DNA of 64,000 nt from Siphonodentalium dalli. Lineage: Eukaryota; Mollusca; Scaphopoda; Gadilida; Siphonodentaliidae. Of this stretch, positions 1-12,031 are shown piece by piece (position 1 is the stretch's first letter; each line of letters begins with the position of its first letter). The stretch is taken from NCBI GenBank assembly GCA_032622095.1, contig CP136067.1, positions 79,510,705 through 79,574,704 on the forward strand, given 5' to 3'. Both the position numbers and the translations under genes were made by a program. The notes under the pieces are model-generated. The model saw only the letters and a list, made by a program, of their open reading frames with translations. It was not told the origin of the DNA and ran no database searches.

Positions 1-470
1 ACTGCGAGATAAGACCACTCGAAGAAAGAAGGAAAGACCAGAGGCTGGAGCTCTTTCACAAGATGGATAAGGGGCAGGTGTCGGCTGTAAACACTCAGTG
101 CTTAATTAAACCAAAAAAGGTGGGCAGAAAAATCCGAGCCAAGAAATTTGCCGATTTCAGGGCCACAAATATAGTCTCAAAACAGGAATGTAATAATTCA
201 CTGTCCTACCGGTAAGAGCCACTGGTGACAAACTCTGCTGAATACTCAAATTCATTCTTCCCACGGACAATTATTCAGTGGAACACTCTAAACGAGATGG
301 ACGCATGCGAAATTCAAAATAGAACAGCAGCGGACAACTCAACAGTCCCGCAAAGAACATAATTCTCTCTCTCCCGGCGTTCTACACATCCGCGAGGATC
401 ATACGCCGTACACCATCCAGATCCAGATGCAGGGATTGTCTGTCAAAATCCGGTGGAGAACTTAGGATGT
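1..470 (+). pseudogene. Degraded C-terminal end of a non-LTR retrotransposon (LINE) polyprotein
   Basis: From position 249 a short frame reads NSFFPRTIIQWNTLNEMDA, matching the (N)SFFPRTI..WN.L motif found at the extreme C-terminus of many invertebrate LINE reverse-transcriptase proteins. Upstream, the sequence from position 1 reads RDKTTRRKKE-like residues, as expected before that motif, but several stops and frame changes intervene, so it is a dead remnant. It is cut by the window edge. The family link rests on motif recognition only; the LINE clade cannot be assigned. Confidence 0.6.
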
Positions 471-486
471 GTTCGACAAGTACTAA

Positions 487-760
487 CAAGAAAACCATAG
501 TCAGAAATGGTAACGCCACCAAGATCGTATTATTAGCCATAAATATAAATCATAATATAAAATATATTGGTTACATGAATGGACCGCCTCAGAATTCCGT
601 TAAGATAAGTAATTCTTCAAATTATTACAATGAACTACGGCTTATAAATTACTGCAGGTTTCTCATTCGCCACACCAGAATGCTTCTAAATGCGGATCAA
701 AGCTAAGAGTGCGTGGCACAGCCATTGTTCATAGACATTTTACAGATAGCGAGAATGATG
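487..760 (+). repeat. Dispersed repeat family, copy A
   Basis: This stretch is about 90% identical by eye to 12854-13125, both starting at AGAAAACCATAGTCAGAAAT. Downstream of the fold-back at 996-1705 the similarity resumes at 1708 (CGAAATGTGTTGTCTTGC, compare 13211), so copy A is interrupted. A third fragment is at 1810-1860. No coding capacity is seen; the short open frames here are by-products. Confidence 0.7.
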
Positions 761-995
761 CATGCTGGGAACGAAAGCATCCACAGCAAAGCCATGTGCT
801 TACGGAGGCATGCGTTTATTATAGGGGATTTATGGTGGGCCTATAAAACTAATTATAACTTTGTTATCTGTCATAGTTTATGCGTGAAATTTTAAACATA
901 TATACCATGGACATCTACCCCTTCCAGAATGTTGAAAAACATTTTCAGTTGCTCATCGTATTTTTATAGACGAAATAGTCCGAAATTCCAGAAAA

Positions 996-1705
996 TTGCG
1001 CTAACTGCTCAATGTTTTAATGTGTTACAAAACGTCTGATAAAAATAGTTCTATCGGGAATATTCACACCATTTTTTTTCAGAGAACATAGTGTAAATAT
1101 AGTCCTATCGGGATATCGTAAAGGAGATTAATTAAACCCCTCAGACTGCCGAAACTGACGACATTAAATTCGCTTTTTCGTGTCCCGCGGAAATGAAACT
1201 TGTCTGTCCATTGATGACGTTATTTATTTGACATAGTATTTTTTTCTTCTGTTGTATTTGAACACTTGTTGCACGCGCAGGCTGCACGATCATAATAACT
1301 TCAACCGATAAGCGCCGACTGATACCCGCGCAACAGTTTGTCTCAAATAAATTGTTATCAAAACGCAGGTTTATGGCCGCGGACATAAGCCGATTAAGTG
1401 TAATGTAATTTATCCATGAACTTGACTGAAAAATTGTGATTCTATCACCATTAGCCACGAAAATGGGACCTCTAAACAGGCAAGTTTGATTTTCGGCGGA
1501 CACGAACAAGCGAATTTATTGTCGGCAGTTTCGGCAGTCTGAGGGTTAATTAATCCCGAATTAAACGGAACTACTTTACGATAGTCCGATAGGACTATGT
1601 TTACTCTATGCATGTTCTCTGAAAAAATAGTGTGAATATTCCCGATAGAACTCTTTTTATCAGACGTTGTGTAACACCTTAAAACATTGAGCAGTTATAG
1701 CGCAA
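996..1705. mobile_element. 710-bp fold-back element with ~210-bp inverted arms
   Basis: The left arm (996 to about 1200) begins TTGCGCTAACTGCTCAATG and the right arm (about 1495 to 1705) is its reverse complement, with small indels. Inside the arms a second landmark, CCTCAGACTGCCGAAACTG (1139), is mirrored by CAGTTTCGGCAGTCTGAGG (1526-1544). The roughly 290-bp centre encodes nothing recognisable. It has the form of a long-TIR MITE or fold-back element. No clear target-site duplication was seen. Confidence 0.75.
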
Positions 1706-2060
1706 ACCGAAATGTGTTGTCTTGCAAGATATCCCACCGCTTTAGCTAAATTTACCTTCCTACAATATCCATAAAGAGGATCATATATTATATACCCACG
1801 GTTTTAATTATAGAATATAAAATATATTGGTTTCGCGAATGACCAACTCAGAATTCCGTTAAAATAACAATAACAACCAGCACCTATAACGAACCGTTTT
1901 ACTGGACTTGGCCTACTGGTCGCGTAGTTCCGACTTTTAAATAAACGGAATTTCCAACTCTATAAATAAAAGCCCCACAATGCATTCGCCCTGTCCACCA
2001 CGCAATATCAAAATCTCAGCAGCTAGATACACCACAGGTGGCGTAATAAATGCTCTTTAT
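1706..2060. repeat. Continuation of dispersed repeat copy A and related fragments
   Basis: 1708-1760 matches 13211-13285, and 1981-2045 (ATTCGCCCTGTCCACCACGC) matches 5692-5750. These belong to a repeat family seen again at 5.1-5.75 kb and in P450 intron 2. Nothing coding is seen. Confidence 0.5.
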
Positions 2061-2099
2061 TATTTCCATATCAGGAATACAGTAACAAACAAGACAGCA

Positions 2100-2400
2100 G
2101 TAAAATAAATGGGGACAAAAAGTTAGTGTAATCATGTATGAAATTTCCAACTGTTAAAATTCTTTATAACAGTTGTGACTCCCACCCCCTCAAAATACCT
2201 CCATCATTCGATCCCCGTCCCCATCATAATGGGGACAATAATTACTAGTTGGGATACCAGGCAATGGTAACCATGTATTTTAACCTTTATGTTGTAGTGT
2301 AATAATGTATGAAATTTCCAACTACATGTGCATTAACTTTTTTTTACAAAAGTTGTGAATCATACACACTCAAAATCTAACTTCCACCCCCACCCCACTA
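2100..2400 (+). repeat. Imperfect direct duplication
   Basis: A segment with TGTATGAAATTTCCAACT followed by AGTTGTGA and CTCAAAAT occurs at about 2130-2200 and again at about 2305-2375. No gene is visible around it. Confidence 0.5.
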
Positions 2401-5100
2401 CACTGTCCCTTCCACTTAAAAACATTCTGGAGATCAAGTTGGCCACAGAGCCGTAATTTCGCTAAAATCCGGATTGAGAATCCAAAGCCGATTACGGGGG
2501 GCGGAGCTAATTTCGGATTCTAGGTCAGATTTTGAAATCCACGTGGTCTCCGAAACTCTTCCCCAGCGTCAAACATGGCTCATGTATTTGACACAAGTAT
2601 CATTTGTATCTTATATTTATAAAGTGCATGTTTGTTGTGAAAGTCATGCTGTTCTTCTATGTGTGTATACACGGCACATAATTTGCTGCCAATCCGACTT
2701 AATCGCATCTTTTTTTCAAGTTAAAGTGTGTTTATTGATGATGGCAAGCATATCTAAACATGACAGCTCTAGGCCTCCTGAATCAAATTCCGAAGATGTT
2801 GTGAAGAACACACGGAACTTGTCAGTTGAACAGGGACGTGACGACAGGGGTTGATTGGGTGTCTCGACCCCCACCCCGAACTTTGGTACAATTTGCTAAG
2901 CTGTGCAGTCATTCATACGTGAGGAAAATCAGGATTATTTTGACTAACTGTTTCAAATAATGATACGTACAAGCCAACAAACGCAACAAACAAACCCGAT
3001 TTTAAATAAATACATATACAAACTTATGACTAACTCGAGAGAGGGGGTGTCCAGTGATCTGTATATATGTTCAACTTGTTTTGGTAGTCATGTTGCTTTG
3101 CCATTACTAATTATTTATTTTTTCAGTGTAATAACATATGGGAGAGGGGGGTACCCATAAGTGAGTCAGTACTTGTCCCCCAATTCCTTTGTATGTATAA
3201 ACAAATGTATGTGTTATATATCATGTGTTATCTAAATTTGACATATATTTGAAATAAATATATCTAAACTAAACTTTGGTACATTCCAGCAGTCGGAAAT
3301 TTCATGCATGACACAACATTAGTTGGACATTAATTTGACACCATATATAGGTTGGCATTGTTCTCATTGTTTGATTTTTTTCAACCAGTAAAAGTTGGTA
3401 ATTTTCCAATCTTAGTGTTTGTCAGATTGGATATTTCCAAGGAGAGCAAATTGAATTCTGCGAACCTGTGAGATTGATGTTTGGTTCAATGGGGGGGGGG
3501 GTGGGGGGGGGGGGGTGCAGTTGGCCGGAAATTTGAGGAAACTTCTAGCCACGTCCCTAGAACATGTGTCTGTTGTCTATACAGAGACTATTGCGCAAAA
3601 CGACTGCATTTAACGAAACAAAACATGTTAAAATTGCTATAACTTTAAGACTAGATGATAGTACATACGTGTATCTGATAATCCATCGATACCATATAAT
3701 CCTACTATTTCTTGAATAAGAAGAAACATTATAATAACGAACACAGCAGAAGACATATCCATGCAGGTTCATATGAATTCGGTCAATGGTGACGTATCCG
3801 CCGAATTCGAAATCGACATGCGTTCGGTCGGTATTTTAAGGATGGAATTATGAAATGGACATATGAAAGTGACAATCAACAATGATTTGCCATCAACCGA
3901 AGTGCTCCCCCAGCGTTACTATCAATAGCGTTATTATTTGGCTAATTTCAGTAATATTCTCCCAGTTTACATTCAATAAAACAAATTTGTCTCCGCATTT
4001 AAAATTCTTTGATATAGATCGTTTATATTCTGCAATAATTTGTACACAAGAGACGGATTCTTATGTTTTATTGTGTTTTTAAACTCTGAGGTGGCGGAAT
4101 CTCGGTTTGTTTACATTACGAACATTTGAGTCCGTAATCGGAATCCGAATCCAAATCGGATTACCACGAAATTAGGATTACGGTCTGTTCGTTTACTGAT
4201 TCTGCTAATTTGTGGTCTGTTCTTTTGCCGAACCAAGTCGTACGGGGACAAATCTGTAATCTGAATCCAGAATCCGAATTGGATTTTAGCGAAATAACGC
4301 CTCTGGTGTTCAGTTATTATACCCCACGTGTCTTGGACTGTTGCCAAATTCACAGTGCTCCATTAGAGGGCCTGCTTGGACTGTTGCCAAATTCACAATG
4401 TTAACTGCAGAGAGGTTGTATGTTATTGGAGACGTTCTAATATGACAATAGGCTGGCCTAATTAACGAACCATGCACAGCTAAATACACACAAGCAACTT
4501 TTAATCTTCAAATAGATACAATTGTCGGCCTCCAAAATTCAATATACTTTCTTATATACAAACAAACATTGAACTCATACCATTGTTTCACTTAACCAAA
4601 ATAGCGAATTTCCCCAAAAGAACGCATATAGACTGCGCATGCGCAATTATATTAAAATACCCACAATACACTTCACGAGGCTCACAATGGGTTATAATAT
4701 TTGTTTTCCAAATTTGTTTTATCTTCAACTAAAAACAAATAGTCTATCGAAATAACTTTCAAATTAATATTACACGTTTCTATAAATAAGCAAATTAGTA
4801 TATATAAACAAAGCGTATTTCATTAATATTTGACTACAAAAAATACTCGGAACACAACTGTAAATAAACTAACTTGAGACTCTCAGTCACTCACACCGTC
4901 ACAGTCTCAGTCTCACTATCGAGCTGACACTCAGAACAGCATCCGAAGCCGGAAATTTGGAAATTCGCCATTTTTCTTCAAACAATTTTATTCTTTACAA
5001 AATACAAATTATCGGGTTAACATAAAACCATTCAAAAATTGAAACAAACTTAAATAATAAATAAATTAAACCATAAACTCTTACCATAATTACAGAAAAT
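2401..5100. other. Non-coding, no recognised gene
   Basis: Only short frames without family motifs are present. A G-rich tract (about 3489-3516, two runs of ten or more G) is G-quadruplex-like. 4140-4300 contains short diverged repeats of AATCCGAAT type. 4300-5100 is AT-rich and featureless. Confidence 0.6.
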
Positions 5101-5149
5101 AAAAGATGGCCGTTACTACAAAAAAAACAGACATGCGCACTCCAATTAA

Positions 5150-5700
5150 AATTACCCATAATTCAGTTCACTACACCAGGGGCTCCCAACAGGTTATACA
5201 ATATTTTCAGGCTATCAGATTATTTATATTTTCGACTTTAAGTTTACAATTTGAGCCTGTCCTCACTCTATCGATACGATTTATCATAAACATATTATAC
5301 ACCAGTGGCGTTAACTTTACAACTTCGGCATCTACGTGATTATATCGGTACGATTCAGTAAGGTACAAACAATCTCCATAAAATACCCACAATTCAGTTC
5401 ACTACATGCAGGGGCTCCCAATAGGTTATTCCCATTTATTATGGGCTCCCAATAGGTTATACAATATTTTCAGGCTATCAGATTATTTATATTTTCAACA
5501 ACATATTATTACACCGGTGACTTTAAGTTTACAATTTGAGCCTGTCCTGACTCTATCGATAGGATTTATCATATTTTCATAAACGTATTATACACCGCTG
5601 GCGTTAACTTTACAATTTCGGCATCTACGTGATTATATCGGTACGATTGAGTAAGGTACAAACAATCTCCAAGAATACATTCGCCCTGTACTCCATGCGA
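5150..5700 (+). repeat. Tandem duplication, two copies of ~240-290 bp
   Basis: AATACCCACAATTCAGTTCAC begins similar units near 5150 and 5381. Both contain CTATCAGATTATTTATATTTTC, CTATCGATA(C/G)GATTTATCAT and GCATCTACGTGATTATATCG. The second unit has an extra short insertion. A related end (ATACACCGGTGGCGTTAA) recurs at 13503. Confidence 0.75.
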
Positions 5701-6300
5701 TATAAAAAAAACAAATGCTAGAAACACCACACTAGGTGGCATAACAACAGCAGTATGAATATGATTATGTCAACAATAACAACAACAACATCTCTAACAC
5801 CGTAAGATAATCGTTCGATCTACTGTGTAGTGCGTACTAGCACTGTGCATTGCGACGACTTCTTCTGAAAACAACCATTGAGTGGAACCACTTCAAACAG
5901 TCAGATGTTGATTCAGGCGATCCGTAATATTGAATGTCTGAAGGATTTATTAAATATGGATTCTATTTTCTAGACGTTTCATACGAGCGTCGTGGAATCG
6001 GATTCTGAACATTGCTGGAGTATTGATCAAGTAAACCTGACAGTGCGGAGAGCACTTCAGAACTCAATCATAAGCCAACTAGAACAGAGGTCATGTCAAC
6101 TTACAGGTTGCATTATACATGCATATATTGTGACCACATAAATGATATATACAACTGCAGTGACTTCTTCATTATTTCAGTATTTGATACCATAACCATG
6201 GTCGTTCCATAGTAATCCATACCATAATTTTTGGTTTTACATAACGGTAGGGTACCGGAATGTTTGGTTACTTTTTTTTATTTCGTACTTTGTAGAAAAT
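5701..6300. other. Non-coding, nothing recognised
   Basis: There are no open frames with family motifs and no strong repeats beyond the flanking fragments. Confidence 0.5.
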
Positions 6301-6335
6301 CATTTATTTGTTTCCATATGGTGTGACATACATGT

Positions 6336-6475
6336 AGTAACATGGTACGAAATGACCAATTGATTTCCTACATGGTACGAAACGACCAAACAATAAGGTA
6401 TGAAACTACCAAAAATATGGTACGAAACTACCAAAAATATGGTACGAAATGACTTAAGATGATACAAAACGTCCT
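6336..6475 (+). repeat. Short direct repeats of GGTACGAAATGACCAA type
   Basis: ATGGTACGAAA(T/C)(G/T)ACCAA-like units occur five times over about 140 bp. Inverted relatives (CATTTCATACCA) occur at 7177-7225 and another direct copy at 7930-7965, suggesting the ends of one larger repetitive element between about 6.3 and 8.0 kb. Confidence 0.5.
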
Positions 6476-7296
6476 GTACCCATGTATATCTCCTCGGCAA
6501 GGGGAACAACGAGACAGTGACCATGTAGACTAGCAGCGCCAACATCGTTGGTTTGATGTTAGGCCCTATATCACCCTGAGGTAACCTCATATCACAATCA
6601 GCCTGACGACGAAGGCTGATATGAGGCTACTGAGGACTGAAATCAGGCCTATAATATCAAACCAACCAAGTAATACCCTACATGTATCTATTAATTACGG
6701 TAGTTCGCCTCTTAGTAACAGTGTAATATTGACACCTTTTTCTAATGAGTGACATCACAAAAAATTGGTATCTATGCCTATTCTAATAGTGAAATAGAAT
6801 TACACCATGTCAAAGCCATACCGTGTATTACTCAGATCGTGATGTCATAAAATCATACATGTATTACTCTTAATTAGTGATGTCGTAAAATTATATTACT
6901 CGATTTAGGGCAAATTGAAGTGATATTCAGCTAAGTACAAATGGAGTTTGATAACAAGCCATATCGTGCAAAAATGTCATATCTAATTAATAATTTTCGA
7001 ACAAATTTTGGACCGATATACATTTACCCTGTAGCCATCTGTAGGAAACTTCCTTCCAAAGGGGTGCTGTCGGAACATACATGTATCAAGGTGGACCCCC
7101 TCCCCAATGGGAGACTCGTATCCATGCCCATTGGAAATAAATGATAATGTGCAATGGATGAATAGGTTGCTGGCATTTCATACCATGGAAGTTTTTTCGC
7201 ACCAGGGTTCTGGACATTTCATACCAGTTCCTGTATCATTTCGACAATTCGTACCTTTGAGTATACCGGTATTATTTTTAAAAAAAATGACATTAA

Positions 7297-7720
7297 AGGT
7301 ACTCAGTCCGATTCGATGGTTCCCATATCATCATATTTCAACAACAACACCAATTTTTTAAATGCCACTCCGTTTACCAGAATCGATTAATGCCCCAAAA
7401 ATAATGCTAACCAGTCAAATATAGTATACAATTGCCCAAAACCTGTTATTTATCAATATTTTGTTCAATGAAATTTTGCGGGTTTGTCAAATATCTGACA
7501 CAACAAAAGCCACTTGCGTTTTGAGTTATCCATCTTCATCCGTCCTCTTTCGACTTTTTATTGGGCCACTATAAATTATCGATGGTAAAAAATAATAGAT
7601 TTAAAAAATCAATATCTGATCATTCTCAGCTTTGATGGGTGGGTTCCTCAACTCAAATCACATATGTTTTACCCGAAGCCAAGGAAATAGTAATATTCAA
7701 GTGTTAATTCGGATTATGCA
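7297..7720. mobile_element. TTAA MITE, AGGTACTCA family, right end decayed
   Basis: TTAA (7293-7296) is followed by AGGTACTCAGTCCGATTCG. The interior shares the family landmarks 'CAGCTTTGATGGGTGGGTTCCTC' (split here at the 20-base limit: CAGCTTTGATGGG, then TGGGTTCCTC) and 'AAGCCAAGGAAATAGTAAT'. The right terminal GAGTACCT is lost. Five better copies are elsewhere in the window. Confidence 0.7.
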
Positions 7721-8289
7721 TCTTTACCTTTGTCGCGACAATTTCAATTGGTTCATTTTGTTTCGAAAAAAAGAAAAAGAAATATGTTAACATGTAAATG
7801 TTGGGCTGTCATCATCACGAACGTTAAATCATGATCATGTTCACTCTCATTAAGTTAACACGATTAATATAATTTTTCACATGTACGAATGACCATTCAT
7901 CATTTTTGGGAATCAATGAAACATACCAATATATGGTGTGAAATGACCAAAAACATGGTACGAAACAATTAAATGTGTCATTCAAATCAAGGGTACAAAC
8001 TGGCCATAGTAGGACAAGTCGTTTGAGCCATCCAACAGACCTGGGTGAATCGCTTGGGCGATCGGTTTTCCACAGTAAGGATGCATCTTGGAAGAGGGGA
8101 GTCAATCTAATTAACTGTTTAATATCTATAACCAATACTTAAAAACAATAACAATTTATTCTGATTTCTTTTGAAACACACAGAATAATTATTTACTGAG
8201 AATATTCAATATAAACATATACAAATTCTCAAACAAAGGGAATTTCAATGTTCAAGAAATTTCGAGTCCCCTCTTACTTATGGCCGGGA

Positions 8290-8475
8290 GGCCCTTTTCA
8301 CATTTATTATTTATTTGCGCTCAAGCACAAATATTAAGCTTAAACATAAATCATTTGGGCTTAAGCGAATGTCATTTGCGCTTGAGCACAAATATGTGTC
8401 TATTAATTTGTTTGCGCTTAAGTGAAAATCATATGCGCTTAAGTGTAAATGCTTTGCGCTTAAGCGCAAATACCT
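8290..8475 (+). repeat. Cluster of GCGCTTAAGCGCAAAT palindromic motifs, left
   Basis: At least seven variants of (T)TTGCGCTTAAGCGCAAAT, a self-complementary motif centred on CTTAAG, occur over about 180 bp. A second cluster is at 9394-9450, beyond a MITE. The motif may be a subterminal repeat of a larger element. Confidence 0.65.
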
Positions 8476-8570
8476 AGCACTCCTTTACTTCCCTCTGATT
8501 GTGAATGATGGAGTCCATCTCATAGTATATTATTATGGGCCCATAGTAGTAGCCCATACAGACTCGAAAG

Positions 8571-8960
8571 TTGAAAAGTCAAAAGCATCTCTGTCTCTGG
8601 TGTCCCAAAAATTGGTGCCTCATTCCCAAAGCTCTAGTATATTTTATTAAAGGGACATCTCCTGCACAAATATATACCATTTCCATGGTCATAGAAGGGG
8701 AATTAGGGGTTACTGGTGGCTTGCTTCCCTCATGGTGTACATGTACTTATTGAATAGAAATAGGGGAAAAACATATTTTCATATTATCAGCATCCCTGTC
8801 CCTAAGAATTTGTGCATCCATCCCAGAGATCTATTACATTTTTATAAAAGAGACATATCCTGTACAGATATATACCATTTCCATGGTCATAAAAGGTACT
8901 GGTATCTAGGGATCACTGGGGATTGCTTCCCTTGTATGATGGGCCTACAGGTATATAGAC
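8571..8960 (+). repeat. Imperfect direct duplication of ~230 bp
   Basis: ATATATACCATTTCCATGGTCATA occurs (as ATATATACCATTTCC plus ATGGTCATA) near 8667 and 8870, within units that share CATC(T/C)CTGTC(T/C)C at their start and GGCTTGCTTCCCT/GGATTGCTTCCCT at their end. No coding content is recognised. Confidence 0.6.
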
Positions 8961-8970
8961 TTGAGTGCAA

Positions 8971-9398
8971 GTCTGCAAATAGCGTGTCTGTCATTTGTAG
9001 AATGAGGTCCCCAGAGGGTGAATTTAGTGACGCTACACCGCATAGTGGGCTAGCATCACTAAATTTACCCTCTGGTGGCCTCATTCTGCTTAGGGCCCTC
9101 AACTGCTATGGCAGTCCTAGGATAAGATTGAAGTTCCCCAGTTGAAGTTAGTGATGTTCACCCATTTGGAGCCTCGATTATGGATTTTATCTTCTGCAAA
9201 TTAGGGGATATAGAAACTTCCCAGATGGGAAAACGTAACTAAAAACAATGTTAATTTGATACCATAGTTACTTCCCAGAAAATGAGGCCTAAGCAGAATG
9301 AGGTCCCCAGAGTGTGAATTTAGCTATGCAGGGTAGCATCACTAAATTCACCCTCTGTGGACCTCATTCTGCAAATGACAGACACGCTATTTGCAGGC
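8971..9398. mobile_element. MITE family 'GCCTGCAAATAG', copy 1
   Basis: Inverted ends: GTCTGCAAATAGCGTGTCTG at the left and its complement ending TTTGCAGGC at the right, followed inward by AGAATGAGGTCCCCAGAGGG on both sides. A second copy at 58367-58796 has the same ends and the same inner motif. Length is about 430 bp with no coding capacity. Confidence 0.8.
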
Positions 9399-9455
9399 TT
9401 AAGCGCAAATGATTTGTGATTAAACGTAAAATATTTGCACTTAAGCGCAAAAATT
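9394..9455 (+). repeat. CTTAAGCGCAAA motif cluster, right
   Basis: Two good copies (GGCTTAAGCGCAAAT, CACTTAAGCGCAAA) and one degenerate copy lie immediately outside the MITE, mirroring the cluster at 8290-8475. Confidence 0.55.
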
Positions 9456-10320
9456 CATAAGTAATTGTATGTCATAATTTGCAAAGTTCTGTCCAATTCT
9501 TGTTAAAATATGACTAGATTCATAACGGTGATATTTGGTTAAATTTCATACCGAGTTATGTATAATCGAATTATTGAGGGATCGCGGGAGGGACTTGGAT
9601 CATACGAATGACATATATTCATTGCTCCAATTATCTCTTAACATGAGCAATACACAATGAAGTCACATTTCCGAACCAGTTCCATACAGCAGAACCTGAT
9701 CTAGAAGATGTTAGCGAAAAAACGTCAAATTCCCTCTTTCAGCCGTCATTTTAACGACCATCTTGGGCGGGGAGTTCCAATTTTACCCTTAAAATGTGGC
9801 ATTATATCTCTCAGAGTCATACGAACTGAATATGCCTAATTTTAAATCGTATATTTCATGGTGAGATTAATTGCGACATTTATTAAATAATATAATCACG
9901 AAACGCTCTATAAATTTGGAAAAACCCCTTAAAAATAGGGGTTAAAGTGAAATTTCAGCGTGGCTCCATATCTAATATTAAAGAAGATGTACGTATGTGC
10001 AAAGTTTCATGCTTTAGTAACAATTTGAACAACTGCCTTGAAAATTTGACTTAATCTACTCCACTGTATGGCCTATATATTATAGTGAATATTTATCGTC
10101 GTTTGATTTGCACCGACTGAACTCATATTCCAAATCGTCACATCGACATGACATTGGGAACTCCCATGTTTATTTCTATATTTCTGACGTCACGGATTTT
10201 GCGAACAAAATTGGTGGCCAGCGCCCCTAGCGTTAATTTACGAATTGCTTATAGGTTTGTGTTTTAATCATTAATTTCAAATGAGCTCATTGGTTTGACC
10301 TGAAATAGTTGATTCTGCTA
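9456..10320. other. Non-coding, nothing recognised
   Basis: No family-like open frame, RNA gene or clear repeat was seen. Confidence 0.5.
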
Positions 10321-10328
10321 TTAGATAT

Positions 10329-10670
10329 TAGTTTGATAACGATAATCATTGATCGTGGGAAATAGTATATTGGTTTAAAATATGTCTATTGATTATTAGT
10401 TTTACAATAAGGTCTATTAATTTTACAATAAGTTACTAGTTTTACAATAAGTTAATGACGGTTTTAGATATAGGTTTTACTATAAGTTATTAGTTTTACA
10501 ATAAGGTCTATTAATTTTACAATAGGTTATTAGTTTTACAATAAGTTAATTACGGTTTTATTTATTAGTTTTACAATGAGTTATTAGTTTTACAATATTA
10601 AAAGGTCTATTAGTTTGATAACGATAATCACTGATCGTGAGAAATCGTCTATTGGTTTGAAATATGGCTA
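10329..10670 (+). repeat. TTAGTTTTACAATAAG repeat array between two direct repeats
   Basis: About ten variants of TTA(G/A)TTTTACAATAAG lie between 10395 and 10600. The array is bracketed by direct repeats of about 55 bp beginning TTAGTTTGATAACGATAATC (10329 and 10609). Confidence 0.7.
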
Positions 10671-11245
10671 TTGAAACGGAATGTACGTTTACTGAATATG
10701 AGCAAAGCTGTATTAATTGTTTGTTATTAGATATTAGTTGAACAATGAATACTATTAAATTAAAATAGAACATTAATTTTGCATCGGTCAACGTTGATTG
10801 TGAATCTATATCTGTTAACACGTAATTGTCTCTTATTGAATCAAAGAACGACCATTGGTTTGAAAATGGAGACTATTGTTTTGAAATAGATTGTAGTTGC
10901 TTTTACAAACCACCATTAACTTTTATTTCGTGTAATTTCCGACCGAATGGCTGCCCATAATGTATCCCATGCATGCGCCATATGAGATCCGGTTCAAGAT
11001 TGTGGTATGTACGTATATGCTGAAAACACAGCAAAGTTCAAGCTGAAAAAATAGTGTCAGATGTTGCATGCGTGGTTAATACAAGAAACGTCGATTAATG
11101 TTTTTGAGAACCCTGATTGGAATTATAGAGTCCATATAATTGATGCCAGAAACCTCCATACCGGTGTATATTTGATTGTCTAAACTTGCTCATCTGTCAT
11201 GTGTGTTGACGGTCCACATCGAGCCCATATCAGCTGCTTATATAA

Positions 11246-11637
11246 CCCTTTACCCAACAAACCGGCCAAAACCGGCCAAATAAAGCTTCAACAGCCTAAA
11301 ATATCTTCGGTCTGTCTCAATAGAACCATACAAATATGGATATCATTGGAACCGGCTCCTTGACCATATTGTGATAGTTACAGTTATGCCCTGTGCCAAT
11401 GCATTCTCTTATATATGCGAGTCGACCATAGGTCGCCTCGCATATATAAGAGAATGCATTGGCCTAAAAAAAATCTGTTTTTAACACTTTTTACCATTTT
11501 TTCTTACATTCTTTAACAATTTTATAATTTTTAATGTGTTAAGCCAATGCATTCTCTTATATATGCGAGGCGACCTATGGTCGACTCGCATATATAAGAG
11601 AATGCATTGGCACAGGGCCCTTCTGTTGGGTAAAGGG
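11246..11637. mobile_element. Palindrome-bearing piggyBac-like MITE, copy M1
   Basis: Terminal inverted repeats CCCTTTACCCAACA and TGTTGGGTAAAGGG bound 392 bp. The flanks are TTATATAA on the left and TTATATCA on the right. Inside are two 69-bp near-perfect palindromes (11395-11463 and 11543-11611) in opposite orientation, separated by about 80 bp of AT-rich DNA. The element lies about 210 bp beyond the P450 stop codon. Confidence 0.8.
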
Positions 11638-11846
11638 TTATATCAGTATATAGATTGATTCTATCGTTGCAGTTGTGTATCTCCAATGACGTTGGATGTA
11701 CTATAGTACAGAGCACCATCGTTGATATACCAGAGACGCCCATCATTCAGTCCTATTGTGGGTTTGTCGTGGATTTATCTAGACTGTCTGTGGTTCTGAT
11801 TGTCATAAGTTTTAGTTCTGTGTAAATGCTGACACAATCAATCTGT

Positions 11847-12031
11847 TCACCTTTTCCTGCGAACAGCTCTAACCTTGAACGGTAGTGGTGCGTGGGTCAT
11901 TCCCAATTTTCCTTTCAGAGATGGGAGTTTTCCTTCCTCTGCTGGCAAGAATTCTATATTTTGCATTAAGGCAGACCAGAAGAGGAAAAGTTCCATTCTT
12001 GCCAGTGATTCTCCTACGCACGCCCGTTTAC
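11847..12031 (-). CDS. P450 exon 4: heme cysteine and C-terminus
   Basis: 185 nt, acceptor TTTCAG|, stop TGA at 11849-11847. It reads GKRACVGESLARMELFLFW, supplying the Cys ligand of the FxxGxxxCxG motif, and ends FKVRAVRRKR. It is too fragmentary as an open frame to be noticed on its own and was found by splicing. No AATAAA was seen on the minus strand within about 200 bp downstream. Confidence 0.92.

Noticed and set aside
8280-9145. Open frames with LRLS repeats and around the MITE at 9 kb
   Set aside because: They are products of the CTTAAG motif cluster, the local duplication and the MITE ends.
11395-11463. Rho-independent terminators at the 69-bp palindromes
   Set aside because: Eukaryotic context, copies lie inside transposons and the stems are AT-rich without a following T run.
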